From an uncultured Oscillospiraceae bacterium (GTDB lineage Bacteria; Bacillota; Clostridia; Oscillospirales; Oscillospiraceae), in contig CAKTXA010000009.1 of the NCBI GenBank assembly GCA_934631005.1, positions 8,613 through 72,612 on the forward strand: DNA of 64,000 nucleotides, in the 5' to 3' direction. Both the position numbers and the translations under genes were made by a program. The notes beneath the pieces are model-generated. The model did not search any database, had not been told where the DNA came from, and was given only the letters and a program-made list of their open reading frames with translations. Positions 41,948 through 51,417 of the stretch are shown piece by piece (position 1 is the stretch's first letter; each line of letters starts with the position of its first letter).

Positions 41948-44900
41948 ATGAAAAAGCGAATTGTCAGTGCACTGTTGGTATTAGCAATGGTGCTCATGCT
42001 GATTCCGACGACGGTCTTTGCGGCAACGACATATGCGCCAGCACTGTCGGTAAGCGCGGAGCGTGCGGAAAACACGGTTGTTGTTCGCGTGAAGGCGAGC
42101 GCGTACAGCGACTGTTGGGGACTTCAGCTTGATCTGAGTTTTCCAGATACCAAATTGTCCGTTACGGAGGACAACATCGTCTGCGCAGGATTGCTTGAAG
42201 GAGCACAAAAGAATGTCAGAACTGATGCTTCCGGCAAAGTGATCGCTGCTGCTTGGAGTGGCACGGCAGCGAGAAATAGTGAGACCGAGGAGACAATCCT
42301 GACGGCTACGTTTTCTGTGAATGAAGGTGCTACAGGAACACTTCCCTTCAATATCAGCACCTATGTCAGTACAAATGGTGACGATGAAGCCACAGCACTT
42401 CCCAGCGGCAGCACGGGTACGGCTTCTGTAGTCATCCCCATCACCGATGCTTCTTCGATCTCTGCGACCGTTGCGGCACCGGAGAAGGGCAAGGCTCTGG
42501 CGACTGCGGCGCAGGCTACGGTGCCGGAAAATGCACCGTACACTGTTACCGATGTTAAGTGGTTCGAGGGCGAAGGCTCCAACAACACGCCCGTTACCGG
42601 CAACGCCAAGCCGTCTCAGAAGTACACGGTACAATTGACTGTTACGGCAAACGAGGGCGAGTGCTTTGACTACGCGGCAGTGCACACGAAACAGTCTGCG
42701 GATGGTTATGCTATTATGGCTTTGGGTAATCCCGCAGAGTCGACTTGCACCAGACTGCAGCTGACCAAAATTTTCACGGAGTCGACCGCGGACGCTGACC
42801 AGCTGACTGGCACGATCGTGATTCATGGCTCTGATGAAAAGGGCGTGTATCGTTATAACACACAATTGGAAGCGAGCCCGACTCTGTTCTTTGGTGCGGA
42901 AACGCGGGGCGAAGTGACGTATCAGTGGTTCCGTGGTGAAACTGCGCTTACTGAAAGAACGACAACGGCGACCTACACCCCGGTTGAGGCAGATATTGAC
43001 CAGGCGATCAAGGTCAGAGTATGGAACTCCAATAACTCTGGTTATGTTGAGAGCATTGAAGTGATGATCAACAAGGCCCTCAACACCACCCCCCCTGCTG
43101 CTCCGGCGAAGGGCAGTGCGAAGGCGACTTCGGATACCATTACGGTGGACTATACGGGCGAGGATGGCAAAACGTATCAGTTTGCCGCGCGGCTTGCCAG
43201 CGACGAGGATTCGGAGCTGAAGTGGCAGGACAGCTCGACGATCACCGGTCTGGATCCCAACCGGGACTACAACATCTACGTCCGTGAAGCTGAGACCGCC
43301 ACGCACGAGCCGTCCAACGCTTCCACCCCCCTGACGGTCAAGACCGCTAAGGGCAAGGTGGTGTTTGGCTCGCTTCTCAGAAGCCAACTCGTGAACTCGA
43401 TCAGTGTGTACTCCGGGGAATATGACGGCGCGTCCCATACGCCGGTCGAGGTCGATGCAGCCAAACTCCCCTCCACTGACTGGACAGTCCGGTATAAGCG
43501 GGACGGTGGCAGCTATCAGACCACACCTGCTAGCATTACGAACGTAGCTGATTCCGGCGGGTATACCGTCGAATTCTCTCATGTTGACTACGAACCCTTT
43601 GAATACAAGAATAATCAGGCGGTCATTGCGCCTGCAACGAATTATCTGACGGTCACGCCGCCTGCCAACATCTACGAGACCACCACGGTCAGCCAGATCA
43701 TCAATGGTCTGAACAAGACGATCACTGATGGGAAGCCCGCCACGCTGACTCTGCCGACCGGCACCGTGACGCTGTACAAGGACAGCGCCTGCACGCAGCC
43801 GTATGCCGATACCGACAAGTTTACAGCGAAAACGGACGCGTACACCGTATACTACAAATTCACCACGGAAAATGCGAACTACGCCGAAGTCACCGGCTCC
43901 CTCACCCTGAACGTTCAGGAGCGCGGGATCACGGGCATTACCGTCAAACAGCAGCCGACCAATAAGACGTATGAGTACGGCGATAAGTTCGATCCTGCTG
44001 GGATGACAATTGAAGTGACCTATGACAACGGCGACAAGGAAGATAAGAACGCGTCGGAGATGGACTTCACGTGGAGCGCGCTGGACACGGTCGGCGGCAG
44101 CGTCACCGTCACCGGCACCCTGAAGGGCACAAGCCTGACAGTGACCGTGGACGGCATCACGGTGACGCGCAAGAGCATCGCAGTGGAGGTCTCGCTGAAG
44201 GACCCGAACGCGACATATACCTATGATGGGACGGAGCATAAGCCGGAAATCGTCGTGAAGCGGCATGACACAAACGAAGTGATCGAATCTGGATACAGTA
44301 CGAACTACTCCAGAAACAAAGACGCTACGACGACAGTCAACCGCGCAAAGATCACTGTGACTTCCAATGGAGACAGCAATTATAATTTCAGTGCGGAGCT
44401 GCTGTTTGACATTGCACAGAGAACTGTCACGATCACCGGTGTGACGCTCAGGCCCAAGACCTTTGACGGCAAGGCTGAAGTGCAGATCGGTGATGCAGGC
44501 ACGCTGAACAATGTGATCTCCGGCGATGATGTGCAGATTCGGACTGGCACAGCGAGCTTTAACAGCAAGTTTGTGGATAAGGCCACTACTGTGACCTTTG
44601 AGGGCTTTGAGCTGTATAGCTACAATACTAAGGATTATAAGAACTATAAGCTGGAAGGGCAGCCTGCCCCTGTTTCCGCAAAGATCAACCAGGTGGCGCT
44701 CACGCTCAGCGCTCCGACTGTGACAATGACCAAGGCGTATGATGGCACGGCAGATGCGCAGATCACCAACCACGGCACCCTCAGCGGGTTTGTGAAAGAT
44801 GGCGCTACGACGTATCCGGCATATCTTGATGAGGCCAGCTGCAAGGCGACCTTCGACAGCAAGGATGTCGGCCAGAACAAGACCATCACCTTTACGGGCT

Positions 44901-47338
44901 TCACCCTGAAGGGCGACTTTGCTGCAAACTATACGCTTGCTGATCCCACCAGCCAGACCGGCGGCGAGATCACCGCGGCGAACGTTAATGCACGCAACAC
45001 GGGCAAGGAAATCACGCAGCTCAAAAACGGTGCGGCATTTACCGAGCCGGATATTAGCGGCGTGAATAATGAGACGATCACGGGCGGCACGTTTAGCTTC
45101 AAATACAGCGAAAGTGACACGGAAACGTACACCAGTGCGGAGTTGGCAACGTCGCTCAAGGGCAAGGCAGTTGGCGACTATACGGTGAGCTTCACCTATA
45201 CGCACACGAACCCCAACTATGTGAGCCCCGTTACCGGCACGATGACCGCCCATGTGCGGGACATCGAATTCAAGGTCAATGGAGACCCTGCGGGGATGAC
45301 CAATACCTATCCGTGGGATAACACCTACGGCGGCCTGATCTACGCGGGCAAGGATTCGACTTGGGCGACCTACCTCAAGAAGGTCACCGACCCGGTTGCC
45401 GAGGTCAACGGTCAGAAGATCGAAGGTACTTACGCGATCAAGGTGTACGACGCGAGCGGCGCGGAGGTCGAAAAGGGCTTCACCCCCGGCCACTACGTCT
45501 TCAAGCTCATCTTTAACGACACGAACGGCCAGTACCCCAACACTGAGGTTTGGGCAACGTCCGCTGCTTACATCAACCAAGCGCAGATCGCTGTTGCAGA
45601 CGGCAGCGCGAGCGGTATTACGGTCAAGGATCGTGCGTACAATGGCTCCGACGACGTTACGGCAAGTGACCTCGATATGAGCGGTCTTGTGCTGAAGTAT
45701 GTGACCGGCCCGCTGACCGGCCAGACTGTAACGGATACTGTCACACTGGCGTATGGCAGCGCGAAGTACGACAGCAAGAACGCAGGCAATCGCACTGTGA
45801 CCCTTAGCACCCTGTCTCTGAACGGTGCCGACAAAGACAATTTCACGCTGGCGAATGCGTCTGGCTCCTCCAGCTACAAGTCCACCATCGAGCTTCCGGC
45901 TGAGATCACCAAGCGGAATGTCACCATCACTGGCACAACGGCGGGAGAGAAGGTTTACGATGGCGGCACCTCGGCCACGATCACAAACGACGGCGAACTG
46001 AGCTGGAAATACAGCACCGACAAAGTGGAGATCGTGCGCGGCAGCGCGACCTACGACAACAAGAACGTCGGAGAAAACAAGACGGTCACGTTCAGCGGCT
46101 TCTCGCTGACGGGCGCAGACGCGGGCAACTACAACCTGACCCAGCAGCCCGACAGTGTTCGGGCCAACATCACCGCAAAAGAACTCCGCATCACCAACTT
46201 CACCGTGAAGGACAAGGTCTATGACGGCAACGACATCGCCGAGATCGTCTCCATCGAAACGGATGCGGTCGAAGGTGACGATGTGAAGTGCAGCAACGCG
46301 ATCGCAAGATTCGTTGCAAGCGGTACGTTCTCCGCGTCCGACGCACAAAACGGCAAGAAGGTCACGCTGAAATTCCCGCAGGGCGTGATCCTGGCTGGTG
46401 CCGACAAGGACAACTACACGTTCGACAGTGCTGATCTGCCCGATGAAGTCACCGCGACCATCCATAAGGCCACTCTCACCGGCCAGCCGACGTTCACCAA
46501 GATCACCCAGTCCGGCAAGACGCTGCTCGACATCAAAGACAGCGACGTTGACCTGACAGCCATCCATGGTGTTTCGGGCGAACCGAACCCACTCTATCCG
46601 GTGCTGATTTGGGGCGAGGATCGCAACACTGTGATCCAGCCCAACAAGAGCTACAGCTGGGAAGTCAAGGTTGCCGGCGCAAGCGCCGACAACTATCTGC
46701 CCCTGACCGGCAGCGTCGTTCTGTACCCGGTCTCCACGGGCTACAGCGAGCAGGTCAAGAAGCAGATCGAGGAGTTCGAGGCCAAAAAGCGCGGCGAGTT
46801 GCCCGAGGAGGACACCACGTTCCGCGACGTTTCCGAGGATGACTACTTCTTCGACGCCGTGAACTGGGCTGCCGAAAATGGCATCACCGGCGGCGTGAGC
46901 GCGAACCGCTTCGGCCCGACGCAGGACTGCAGCCGCGGCCAGACCATGACGTTCCTCTGGCGCGCCATGGGCGAGCCCGAGCCCGCCTCCCGCGCCTCCG
47001 ATCTCACCGACGTGATGACCGGCAGCTACTACTATGACGCCGTTCTGTGGGCCATGGAAGCGGGCATCACCACCGGCGCGGGCGCGAACCGTTTCGCTCC
47101 CGACGCCACCGTCACCCGCGGCCAGTTCGTGACGTTCCTGTACCGTCTGGCGAACGCGTCCAGCAGCGGCGAGCATCCGTTCACCGACGTCCCGGCGGGC
47201 TCCTACTACGAAAAGGCCATCGCCTGGGCCTACGCCGAGGGCATCACCAAGGGCACAGGCGCCACGACGTTCAGCCCCGACGCACCCTGCACCAGAGCGC
47301 AGATCATCACCTTCCTGTACAGATACTTCAACAGGTAA
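41948..47338 (+). CDS. Giant cohesin-YDG/Ig-like-SLH surface protein
   Basis: The 1,796-residue secreted protein has a signal peptide (MKKRIVSALLVLAMVLMLIP, cleavage near FAA). A cohesin-like domain (about 30-165: VVVRVKASAYSDCWGLQLDL; IAAAWSGTAARNSETEETIL) follows. Next come a Big_3-like Ig domain (about 660-740; ITVKQQPTNKTYEYGDKFDP) and several YDG/MBG-type repeats (TITGVTLRPKTFDGKAEVQI; TFSGFSLTGADAGNYNLTQQ). Three SLH repeats end the protein (about 1620-1796). The SLH repeats anchor it to the wall and the rest forms a long stalk holding the cohesin out. From about 41500 to 46800 the DNA is less GC-rich than its flanks, a possible sign of transfer. The ATG follows AGGAGGGG. Confidence 0.88.
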   Translation: MKKRIVSALLVLAMVLMLIPTTVFAATTYAPALSVSAERAENTVVVRVKASAYSDCWGLQLDLSFPDTKLSVTEDNIVCAGLLEGAQKNVRTDASGKVIAAAWSGTAARNSETEETILTATFSVNEGATGTLPFNISTYVSTNGDDEATALPSGSTGTASVVIPITDASSISATVAAPEKGKALATAAQATVPENAPYTVTDVKWFEGEGSNNTPVTGNAKPSQKYTVQLTVTANEGECFDYAAVHTKQSADGYAIMALGNPAESTCTRLQLTKIFTESTADADQLTGTIVIHGSDEKGVYRYNTQLEASPTLFFGAETRGEVTYQWFRGETALTERTTTATYTPVEADIDQAIKVRVWNSNNSGYVESIEVMINKALNTTPPAAPAKGSAKATSDTITVDYTGEDGKTYQFAARLASDEDSELKWQDSSTITGLDPNRDYNIYVREAETATHEPSNASTPLTVKTAKGKVVFGSLLRSQLVNSISVYSGEYDGASHTPVEVDAAKLPSTDWTVRYKRDGGSYQTTPASITNVADSGGYTVEFSHVDYEPFEYKNNQAVIAPATNYLTVTPPANIYETTTVSQIINGLNKTITDGKPATLTLPTGTVTLYKDSACTQPYADTDKFTAKTDAYTVYYKFTTENANYAEVTGSLTLNVQERGITGITVKQQPTNKTYEYGDKFDPAGMTIEVTYDNGDKEDKNASEMDFTWSALDTVGGSVTVTGTLKGTSLTVTVDGITVTRKSIAVEVSLKDPNATYTYDGTEHKPEIVVKRHDTNEVIESGYSTNYSRNKDATTTVNRAKITVTSNGDSNYNFSAELLFDIAQRTVTITGVTLRPKTFDGKAEVQIGDAGTLNNVISGDDVQIRTGTASFNSKFVDKATTVTFEGFELYSYNTKDYKNYKLEGQPAPVSAKINQVALTLSAPTVTMTKAYDGTADAQITNHGTLSGFVKDGATTYPAYLDEASCKATFDSKDVGQNKTITFTGFTLKGDFAANYTLADPTSQTGGEITAANVNARNTGKEITQLKNGAAFTEPDISGVNNETITGGTFSFKYSESDTETYTSAELATSLKGKAVGDYTVSFTYTHTNPNYVSPVTGTMTAHVRDIEFKVNGDPAGMTNTYPWDNTYGGLIYAGKDSTWATYLKKVTDPVAEVNGQKIEGTYAIKVYDASGAEVEKGFTPGHYVFKLIFNDTNGQYPNTEVWATSAAYINQAQIAVADGSASGITVKDRAYNGSDDVTASDLDMSGLVLKYVTGPLTGQTVTDTVTLAYGSAKYDSKNAGNRTVTLSTLSLNGADKDNFTLANASGSSSYKSTIELPAEITKRNVTITGTTAGEKVYDGGTSATITNDGELSWKYSTDKVEIVRGSATYDNKNVGENKTVTFSGFSLTGADAGNYNLTQQPDSVRANITAKELRITNFTVKDKVYDGNDIAEIVSIETDAVEGDDVKCSNAIARFVASGTFSASDAQNGKKVTLKFPQGVILAGADKDNYTFDSADLPDEVTATIHKATLTGQPTFTKITQSGKTLLDIKDSDVDLTAIHGVSGEPNPLYPVLIWGEDRNTVIQPNKSYSWEVKVAGASADNYLPLTGSVVLYPVSTGYSEQVKKQIEEFEAKKRGELPEEDTTFRDVSEDDYFFDAVNWAAENGITGGVSANRFGPTQDCSRGQTMTFLWRAMGEPEPASRASDLTDVMTGSYYYDAVLWAMEAGITTGAGANRFAPDATVTRGQFVTFLYRLANASSSGEHPFTDVPAGSYYEKAIAWAYAEGITKGTGATTFSPDAPCTRAQIITFLYRYFNR

Positions 47339-47358
47339 GGTACCGGGAATCAGAAACC

Positions 47359-47390
47359 GCGCCCGCCCGGAACCCCGGGCGGGCGCTTTC
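47359..47390 (+). terminator. Terminator of the cohesin-dockerin operon
   Basis: The stem GCGCCCGCCCGG / CCGGGCGGGCGC has an AACC loop, then TTTCC. It starts 20 bases after the stop. The T-run is short, so termination may be partial. Confidence 0.75.
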
Positions 47391-47433
47391 CGCCATTTGA
47401 GAGTTTGCGCCCCACGGCGCATGGGAGAGAATC

Positions 47434-48636
47434 GTGAAAAACGCGAAATTGAGAAAGAACGCAAAATACTGCGCGATGCAGGCCATCTACTGGATGCTGG
47501 CCTGCATCTGCATCGCCTACGCGGGCGTGTTCCTGCCCGCGCGGGGCTATTCCAACGCCGAATACGGCGTCATCATGGCGGTCGGCTATGTGCTGGGGAT
47601 GCTGCTGCAGCCGCTCGTGTCCAGCTTTACCGACCGCACCACGAAATTAACGGCCACGCAGATGCTGGTCATTGTCACGCTGGCGGTCGCGCTGCCGGTG
47701 ACGGGGCTGATCGTGTTCAAAACGCGCGGCTTCGCGCTCACGGCGAGCTACGTGTGCTTCCTCGCGTTCCAGCTCGTGCTGCAGCCGCTCGTCAACGCTT
47801 ACTGCTTCTATCTGCAGACGCCTGAGACCCCCATCCGCTTCGGCATCGCGCGCGGCATCGGCTCGCTCGGCTGGGCGGGGCTGTCCGCCGTTGTCGGCGG
47901 GATGGTCAAGCGGCTGGGCGACCATATCCTGCCCTACGCGGCGCTCATCGTGCTGGCGCTGATGCTGGGCCTCCTGTACCTCTGCCATCTGGAGGGCCCG
48001 TCGCTGCTGCAGCAGACAAAGGTGCAGCCCGATGCCGCCGGAAGGTCTGAACTGACGTTTCGCAGCCTGTTCGGAAAATACCACGGATTTTTGTTCCTGC
48101 TGATCGGCAATATGCTCATTTTCTTCGGCCATTCGCAGGTCGATAATTTCCCGTATCAGATCCTCGCCAACGTCGGCGGCGACAGCGGAACGCTGGGGCT
48201 GTTCATCGCCTACACGGCGCTGCTGGAGATCCCGGGGATGTTCCTGTCAGATAAGATCTGCGCGAAGCTGACGTACCAGCGCGTGCTGCGCCTGTCGGCG
48301 GCGCTCTTCGTGGTGAAGGCGGCGCTGCTGTTCGCGCTGCGGTCACTCGCGGGTGTGTTCATCTCCAACGCGTTCCAGTTCGCGTCGTTCGCGCTGTTCG
48401 TCCCGGCGGCGGTGATGTACGCCGGAAATGTCGCGGGCGCGCGCGACGCCAATAAGGCGCAGTCGCTCGTCACGGCCACGACCACGGCGGGCAATATTTT
48501 GACGAGCGCTGTCGGCGGCCTGCTCATCGACGGCATCGGCGTGTACGGGATGCTGGGCGTCGGCGTGGCCGTCACCCTCATCGGCGCGATCTTCGTCATC
48601 TTCGGCATCGGCAAAAAAGCGCCTGCAAAAGCGTAA
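47434..48636 (+). CDS. Major facilitator superfamily transporter
   Basis: The 400-residue protein has twelve membrane segments and the cytoplasmic loop SSFTDRTTKLTATQM near residue 70, which matches the loop between helices 2 and 3. The second half repeats the pattern (SDKICAKLTYQRVLRLSAAL). It resembles the LacY-like or nucleoside/sugar-H+ symporter subgroup. The substrate is unknown. GTG at 47434 is the start, with GGGAGAGA in front. No regulatory or pathway gene is adjacent, so the role cannot be refined. A hairpin terminator follows. Confidence 0.86.
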   Translation: MKNAKLRKNAKYCAMQAIYWMLACICIAYAGVFLPARGYSNAEYGVIMAVGYVLGMLLQPLVSSFTDRTTKLTATQMLVIVTLAVALPVTGLIVFKTRGFALTASYVCFLAFQLVLQPLVNAYCFYLQTPETPIRFGIARGIGSLGWAGLSAVVGGMVKRLGDHILPYAALIVLALMLGLLYLCHLEGPSLLQQTKVQPDAAGRSELTFRSLFGKYHGFLFLLIGNMLIFFGHSQVDNFPYQILANVGGDSGTLGLFIAYTALLEIPGMFLSDKICAKLTYQRVLRLSAALFVVKAALLFALRSLAGVFISNAFQFASFALFVPAAVMYAGNVAGARDANKAQSLVTATTTAGNILTSAVGGLLIDGIGVYGMLGVGVAVTLIGAIFVIFGIGKKAPAKA

Positions 48637-48640
48637 TAAA

Positions 48641-48675
48641 CTGGTCAGCCCCAGAGGGGGCTGACCAGCTATTTG
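48641..48675 (+). terminator. Hairpin terminator after the MFS gene
   Basis: The stem CTGGTCAGCCCC / GGGGCTGACCAG has an AGAG loop. The T-run is weak (ATTTGCTTTG). Confidence 0.7.
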
Positions 48676-48743
48676 CTTTGCGCTGCTTTCTCCGGGGGTG
48701 CTCGTCTGTCCGCTTTGGGCGTTCGGTCATAACGCGGCCATGG

Positions 48744-48782
48744 AAAAAGCAGGCGGTTCCGAATGGAACCGCCTGCTTTTTT
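48744..48782. terminator. Strong bidirectional terminator
   Basis: The stem AAAAAGCAGGCGGTTCC / GGAACCGCCTGCTTTTTT has a GAAT loop. It ends the minus-strand gene at 48817 and would also stop read-through from the MFS side. Confidence 0.92.
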
Positions 48783-48816
48783 CATCAGTCGCCGTTATTG
48801 CAGCGACTGTGGACTT

Positions 48817-49068
48817 TTATTTGCCTTCCTGCTCGTCTTCCAGCTTGGTCACAAACTCGAGCATCTTCGCCTCGTCCTCGCGGCAGGTGGTGAACAGCTC
48901 CAGATTGTCACCCGCTTCGCTCAGCAGCTGACCCAGCGCGATATACTGGCTCAGCGAGCTCTTCAGGTTCAGCACGTCGCCTTCCGGGCTCTTGAGCAGC
49001 ACGTCATGCTCGCAGCTCGCGATGGCCTTGCGGAATGCGTCAACTTCCTTGATGTTTTTCAGTTTCAT
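48817..49068 (-). CDS. Small conserved protein of unknown function
   Basis: The 83-residue cytoplasmic protein starts MKLKNIKEVDAFRKAIASCE, then KSPEGDVLNLKSSLSQYIAL and ends with an acidic helix. Similar small proteins of about 80 residues with SLSQYIA-type stretches are common in Clostridia and carry no known role. The start at 49068 has GGGAGG ahead of it; a longer frame to 49275 overlaps the promoter and is not used. It stands alone with its own promoter and terminator. Confidence 0.8.
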   Translation of the reverse strand: MKLKNIKEVDAFRKAIASCEHDVLLKSPEGDVLNLKSSLSQYIALGQLLSEAGDNLELFTTCREDEAKMLEFVTKLEDEQEGK

Positions 49069-49117
49069 AATGATTGCCTCCCATGCAATTTTTTCTTTGA
49101 TTTCTGAATACGCCCGT

Positions 49118-49146
49118 ATTGTAAAGAGTTTCTGCCGGAAATGCAA
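49118..49146 (-). promoter_or_regulatory. Promoter of the 83-residue protein gene
   Basis: On the minus strand: TTGCAT (49146-49141), a 17-base spacer and TACAAT (49123-49118). Confidence 0.82.
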
Positions 49147-49378
49147 GACCAAAACTATATGAAGTATACAAAAATATACTGCAAATTTTGGACAGTTTGC
49201 ACAACCGGCGCGTGGATGGGGGACGCTGAAAAATCCTGCTGCATCCAGTATACAGGAAAAGTCGCCGCCGCGCAACTTTTTTTCGAATGGCTAGCCACGG
49301 CAGGCATTTTGTGGTATACTGAGTTCGATTTTATACGACCGCCCGCGCGCGGGCTGCCCCGAAACGGAGGAATCGCAA
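49147..49378. other. Intergenic region between divergent small-protein and proB genes
   Basis: No gene is seen. It contains the perfect inverted repeat AGTATA/TATACT (49163-49168, 49175-49180) and the proB promoter with the extended -10 TGGTATACT (49312-49320). The rest has no recognisable signal. Confidence 0.6.
49312..49320 (+). promoter_or_regulatory. Extended -10 promoter of the proBAC cluster
   Basis: TGGTATACT, with TATACT at 49315-49320; the -35 is weak. It lies 58 bases before the proB start. Confidence 0.55.
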
Positions 49379-50164
49379 ATGCAGAAGCAGGAGACCGTGG
49401 TCTTTAAGGTCGGTACATCGACGCTGACGCACGAAAACGGCAAAACGAACATCCGCAGAATGGAAGAGCTGGTGATGGCGCTCTCGGATCTGGCAAATGC
49501 CGGACGGCGCATCGTGCTCGTCACGTCCGGCGCCATCGGCGTGGGTGTGGGCCGTCTCGGCCTGCCGGAGCGGCCTCGCGACACCGCGGGCAAGCAGGCC
49601 GCGGCCACGGTGGGCCAGTGCGAGCTGATGTTCATGTATGACAAGATGTTCTCGCAATACGGCCACACGGTCGGCCAGCTGCTCATCACGAAGGAGGACG
49701 TGGATGACCCGAAGCGGCATGACAATCTTGTGGCGGCGTTCTCGCGGCTGTTCGAGTTCGGGGCCATCCCCATCATCAACGAAAACGACGCCGTGGCCGT
49801 CGACGAGATCGTCTACGGCGATAACGACTCGCTCTCGGCCGTGGTGGCCACGCTCATCGGCGCGGACAAGCTGGTGATCTTAACGGAGACGGACGGGCTG
49901 TACACCGCCGACCCGACGGTCGACCCCAAGGCGTACCGCATCGCCGAGGTGCCCGAGATCACCGACGAGATCGTCGCCTGCGCGTCCTCGCACGGGACGA
50001 AGCTCGGCACGGGCGGCATGCTGACCAAGGTGCACGCCGCGCAGATCGCCACGAGCGCCGGGATCGACACGTATGTCATCTGCGGCCGCGACGCGCACGA
50101 TATTTACAGACTCATGGACGGCGAGCGCGTGGGTACACATTTTTGCGCAAGGAGGAACGGATGA
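49379..50164 (+). CDS. proB: Glutamate 5-kinase (short form without PUA domain)
   Basis: The 261-residue enzyme phosphorylates glutamate at the gamma-carboxylate, the first step of proline synthesis. The amino-acid kinase fold shows FKVGTSTLT at the start, LVTSGAIGVGVGRLGL, IPIINENDAVAVDEIVYGDN (substrate and metal binding) and TETDGLYTADPTV. The usual C-terminal PUA domain (about 100 residues) is absent, as in some short bacterial enzymes. The start has GGAGGAA upstream. The stop overlaps the proA start by four bases, so B, A and C are coupled. Confidence 0.95.
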   Translation: MQKQETVVFKVGTSTLTHENGKTNIRRMEELVMALSDLANAGRRIVLVTSGAIGVGVGRLGLPERPRDTAGKQAAATVGQCELMFMYDKMFSQYGHTVGQLLITKEDVDDPKRHDNLVAAFSRLFEFGAIPIINENDAVAVDEIVYGDNDSLSAVVATLIGADKLVILTETDGLYTADPTVDPKAYRIAEVPEITDEIVACASSHGTKLGTGGMLTKVHAAQIATSAGIDTYVICGRDAHDIYRLMDGERVGTHFCARRNG

Positions 50165-51405
50165 TGCTGGAGGAATACGGAAAGCAGGCCAGGGCCGCCG
50201 CGCGCGCCCTCGCGTGCGCCGCGACGGAGGAGAAAAACGACGCCCTGAAAAAAATTGCGGCGGCGATCGAGCAGAACAGCGCCGCCATCCTGACGGAAAA
50301 CGCGGTAGATCTGGAAAACGGACGGGCGAACGGCCTGTCTGACGCGCTGCTGGACCGGCTGGCGCTGAGCGATGCGCGCATCGCCGCCATCGCGGATAGC
50401 CTGCGGCAGGTAGCGGAGCTGCCCGACCCCGTGGGCCGCGTGCTGGAGGAGACCGTGCGGCCAAACGGCCTGCGCCTGCGCAAGATCGCGGTGCCCATCG
50501 GCGTGATCGCGGTCATCTATGAGGCGCGGCCGAACGTGACGGCGGACTCGGCGGGATTGTGCCTGAAATCGGGCAACGCCGTGCTGCTGCGCGGCGGCAA
50601 GGAGGCCATCCGCTCGAACATCGCGCTGGCGCAGACCATGCGTGCCGCGCTGGAGGGGACGGCCGTCCCGGCGGACGCCATCCAGCTCGTAACGGACACA
50701 ACGCACGCGAGCGCACAGGCGCTCATGCACCTGAACGGCTATGTCGACGTGCTCATCCCCCGCGGCAGCAAGCGCCTCATTCAGGCCGTGGTGCAGCAGG
50801 CGACCGTGCCGGTCATCGAGACGGGCGCGGGCGTGTGCCACGTGTATGTGGATAAGTCTGCAAACGTGCAGATGGCGGCGGACATCATCGAAAACGCCAA
50901 AACGACGCGGCCGTCCGTCTGCAACGCCGCGGAGTGTATGCTCCTCCACCGCGACATCGCGGCGGCGGCGCTGCCGGTGATCGCGGAGCGTCTGCAAAAA
51001 AAGCACACCGTCATCCGCGGCGACGCGCGCGTGCAGGCGATCTTGAAAAACGCGTGCGAAGCGGCCACGCAGGACGACTGGGGCCGGGAATACGGCGACT
51101 ATATCATCGCCGCGCGCGTGGTCGACTCGCTGGACGAGGCTGTCGACTATATCTATCAGTACTCCACCGGCCACTCGGAGTGCATCGTGACGGACGACGC
51201 GGCCGCGGCGGCAGAGTTCATGCGCCGGGTGGACGCGGCGGCGGTGTATCACAACGCCTCCACGCGCTTTACCGACGGCGGCGAGTTCGGCCTCGGCGCG
51301 GAGATCGGCATCTCCACGCAGAAGCTCCACGCGCGCGGGCCGCTCGGCCTGCGGGAGCTGACGAGCATGAAATATGAAATTTTCGGCAGCGGCCAGATCC
51401 GCTGA
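50161..51405 (+). CDS. proA: Glutamate-5-semialdehyde dehydrogenase
   Basis: The 414-residue NADPH enzyme reduces glutamyl 5-phosphate to the semialdehyde, which closes to pyrroline carboxylate. It belongs to the aldehyde dehydrogenase fold. The catalytic cysteine is Cys254 in RPSVCNAAE, with cofactor loops in PIGVIAVIYEARPNVTADSA. The ATG at 50161 (or the adjacent ATG at 50164) has AAGGAGG upstream. It overlaps proB by four bases and ends 12 bases before proC. Confidence 0.96.
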   Translation: MMLEEYGKQARAAARALACAATEEKNDALKKIAAAIEQNSAAILTENAVDLENGRANGLSDALLDRLALSDARIAAIADSLRQVAELPDPVGRVLEETVRPNGLRLRKIAVPIGVIAVIYEARPNVTADSAGLCLKSGNAVLLRGGKEAIRSNIALAQTMRAALEGTAVPADAIQLVTDTTHASAQALMHLNGYVDVLIPRGSKRLIQAVVQQATVPVIETGAGVCHVYVDKSANVQMAADIIENAKTTRPSVCNAAECMLLHRDIAAAALPVIAERLQKKHTVIRGDARVQAILKNACEAATQDDWGREYGDYIIAARVVDSLDEAVDYIYQYSTGHSECIVTDDAAAAAEFMRRVDAAAVYHNASTRFTDGGEFGLGAEIGISTQKLHARGPLGLRELTSMKYEIFGSGQIR

Positions 51406-51417
51406 GGAGGGAACGCG

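Noticed and set aside
41981..47464. Long open frame of 1,827 codons on the minus strand opposite the cohesin-YDG-SLH gene
   Set aside because: The forward frame has signal peptide, cohesin, YDG and SLH domains and a ribosome binding site; the reverse has none and no recognisable domain.
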